A stretch of DNA of 6,310 nucleotides from Moraxellaceae bacterium UBA2032 (GTDB lineage Bacteria > Pseudomonadota > Gammaproteobacteria > Pseudomonadales > Moraxellaceae): the NCBI GenBank assembly GCA_002333125.1, contig DDBM01000065.1, positions 1 to 6,310 of the forward strand. The letters are read 5' to 3'. The position numbers were made by a program, and so were the translations under genes. This document shows, piece by piece, positions 5,041 through 6,310 of the stretch (position 1 is its first letter; every line of letters starts with the position of its first letter). The notes beneath the pieces were generated by a model. The model saw only the letters and a list, made by a program, of their open reading frames with translations, had not been told where the DNA came from and ran no database searches.

Positions 5041-6310
5041 GGTTGTTTTCCTTTTTTTAATGAGCGTGGATAAGTTTGTGTGATAGTGGGTAAGGGTTGG
5101 CTTTTTACCCATTTGCTGGCTAATTCTTGAGCTTCGTTTAGTTGTGCGGTTGTGAGTTGTGGGGTTAATCTATCACGATTATTCTTTGCCGTTTCATCAC
5201 CATTGATGGCTGCCAAGTTGTAAAGCATATGGGCTAAGACCCAGTTTTTTGTAACCCCTTGCCCGTTGCGATACATATCCCCTAGCTTGAATTGCGCGCG
5301 CGCATCGCCTTGAGTTGCGGCTTTTTGATACCAATCGACTGCTTGGCTATAGTCTTGCGGGACTCCTTTCCCATTGTAATACATGACACCGAGATTGTAC
5401 TGCGCGAACGTAGTGCCTTGTGCTGCGGATTTACGAAACCAATCGATTGCTTGACTATAGTCTTGTGCAACCCCTTGCCCGTTGCGATACATATCCCCTA
5501 GCTTGAATTGCGCGAGTGCATCGCCTTGATCTGCGGCTTTTTGATACCAATCGACTGCTTGCCTATAGTCTTGTGTAACTCCTTGCCCGTTGTCATACAT
5601 ATTCCCTAGCCTTACCTGCGCAGACGCATCGCCTTGCTCTGCGGCTTTACGAAACCAATCGACTGCTTGGCTATAGTCTTGTGCAACCCCTTGCCCGTTG
5701 CGATACATGAGACCTAGGCTGAACTGCGCGTACGCATCACCTTGCTCTGCGGCTTTACGAAACCAATTGGCTGCTTGAGTATAGTTTTGTGCAACACCTT
5801 GCCCTTTTTGATACATAACCCCTAGAGCGTACTGCGCGAACGCAGAGCCTTGAGTTGCGGCTTTTTGATACCAATCGACTGCTTGGCTATAGTCTTGCGG
5901 GACTCCTTTCCCATCGTAATACATGACACCGAGATTGTACTGCGCGAACGCATGGCCTTGAGCTGCGGCTTTTTGATACCAACCGACTGCTTGGGTATCA
6001 TCTTGTGTAACCCCTTGCCCGTTGCGATACATGAAACCTAGATTGAACTGCGCGGGCGCATGGCCTTGAGCTGCGGCTTTTTGATACCAATCGACTGCTT
6101 GGGTATCATCTTGTGTAACCCCTTGCCCTTTGTCATACATTTTTCCTAGATTGAACTGCGCGAACGCATTTCCGCCGTTCGCTAAGGGTAAAAACTCTTT
6201 TAATGCTGTTGTATAGTCTTTTGCGTCATAAGCTGCTGACCCCTCATCATAACCAGCAACACATTTCATACTCGTCATTGCTAACAGTAATACCCACACA
6301 TATCCTTTCA
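5037..6310 (-). CDS. Secreted Sel1-like repeat (SLR) protein with nine near-uniform repeats (SLR2), start at window edge
   Basis: A Sel1-like repeat protein, probably periplasmic, with a predicted scaffold or protein-binding role; the partner is unknown. An in-frame GTG lies at 6299, but the frame stays open to the edge and reads (N)TG-AAA-GGA-TAT before it. If the base just outside is T on the given strand, the start is ATG at 6311 and the protein begins MKGYVWVLLLAMTSMKCVA|G. That matches the signal peptide of SLR1 (MKWYALGLLL) far better than the GTG. Numbering from that start (424 residues), a TPR-like lead-in (GYDEGSAAYDAKDYTTALKE) is followed by nine 36-residue SLR units from about 49 to 372, consensus AxAQxxLGxMYxNGQGVxQD with DWYQKAAxQGD after it. 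The last unit degenerates into VLAHMLYNLAAINGD. The tail has EAQELASKW and a basic SLKKGKQP end. DNA of the repeats is GC-richer than SLR1. Confidence 0.93.
   Translation of the reverse strand, partial: KGYVWVLLLAMTSMKCVAGYDEGSAAYDAKDYTTALKEFLPLANGGNAFAQFNLGKMYDKGQGVTQDDTQAVDWYQKAAAQGHAPAQFNLGFMYRNGQGVTQDDTQAVGWYQKAAAQGHAFAQYNLGVMYYDGKGVPQDYSQAVDWYQKAATQGSAFAQYALGVMYQKGQGVAQNYTQAANWFRKAAEQGDAYAQFSLGLMYRNGQGVAQDYSQAVDWFRKAAEQGDASAQVRLGNMYDNGQGVTQDYRQAVDWYQKAADQGDALAQFKLGDMYRNGQGVAQDYSQAIDWFRKSAAQGTTFAQYNLGVMYYNGKGVPQDYSQAVDWYQKAATQGDARAQFKLGDMYRNGQGVTKNWVLAHMLYNLAAINGDETAKNNRDRLTPQLTTAQLNEAQELASKWVKSQPLPTITQTYPRSLKKGKQP
5196..6167 (-). repeat. Nine tandem 108-bp coding repeats (Sel1-like units)
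   Basis: The array has an exact 108-base period with no frame break: 9 x 108 = 972 bases. Units differ mainly in a few codons of the first helix and in TQDDT versus AQDYS or PQDYS in the loop. Unit 3 (5844-5951) and unit 8 (5304-5411) are almost identical: 5847-5950 and 5307-5410 differ at one base (5915 C, 5375 T), changing Asp to Asn. Units 1 and 2 are also close. Such arrays change copy number by in-frame recombination. Confidence 0.9.

Noticed and set aside
4771..5112. Minus-strand frame of 113 codons starting inside the end of SLR2
   Set aside because: It overlaps 76 bases of SLR2 coding sequence in another frame and its product is low-quality basic sequence. The other frame over the same spacer looks more protein-like, so this one is not called.
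5282..5470. Minus-strand frame of 62 codons
   Set aside because: It is a shifted reading of the 108-bp SLR repeats in the same strand; the 36-residue period shows up in it as well.
5292..6041. Two plus-strand frames (5292-5501 and 5850-6041) with similar products
   Set aside because: Both are antisense readings of the near-identical SLR units, which is why they resemble each other.
5196..6167. Regular 108-bp repeats considered as a CRISPR-like array
   Set aside because: The period is in frame, codes for 36-residue Sel1 units throughout, and has no short-repeat/unique-spacer alternation.

Overview
The window looks like a chromosomal stretch of an AT-rich Gram-negative bacterium, most probably a gammaproteobacterium. 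This is inferred from clear Shine-Dalgarno sites, Sec signal peptides and two periplasmic Sel1-repeat (SLR) proteins of a style common in that class. Nothing in the sequence fixes the genus. It reads as an accessory region: no housekeeping gene, tRNA or rRNA is visible.

Left part (1-1967, plus strand). A gene-poor AT-rich leader (1-337) holds several short inverted TAGCCAA/TTGGCTA repeats. It is followed by an uncharacterised 351-residue cytoplasmic protein (338-1393) with a degenerate PD-(D/E)xK-like pattern, an overlapping 48-codon small ORF (1368-1514), and a small protein with a clear signal peptide (1536-1967). The three have the same orientation and are tightly spaced, so they may be one transcript.

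Centre (about 1990-3430, minus strand). This is a type IV toxin-antitoxin module. A DUF6088/AbiEi-like winged-helix antitoxin (2895-3302) overlaps an AbiEii-family nucleotidyltransferase toxin (2009-2920). A near-consensus sigma-70 promoter (3335-3363) sits directly in front of the antitoxin gene. The module is visibly GC-richer than the genes on its left and than SLR1 on its right. Both ends carry the 16-bp sequence GGTAGTTACCACA[T/C]AG, and the left copy also forms a perfect 14-bp-arm palindrome that contains the toxin stop codon. It looks like a discrete, horizontally acquired cassette.

Right part (3465-6310, minus strand). Two paralogous SLR proteins with signal peptides lie in tandem. 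SLR1 (3465-4568) has diverged repeats. SLR2 (5037 to the window edge) has nine 36-residue repeats in a 972-bp array, two of which are almost identical in DNA although 540 bp apart. The spacer of about 470 bp between them holds a start-less open frame on the minus strand, a candidate stem-loop terminator and small dyads.

The best-supported system is the AbiE module. The least explained parts are the plus-strand trio at the left, the repeat boundaries of the AbiE cassette, and the spacer between the SLR genes.
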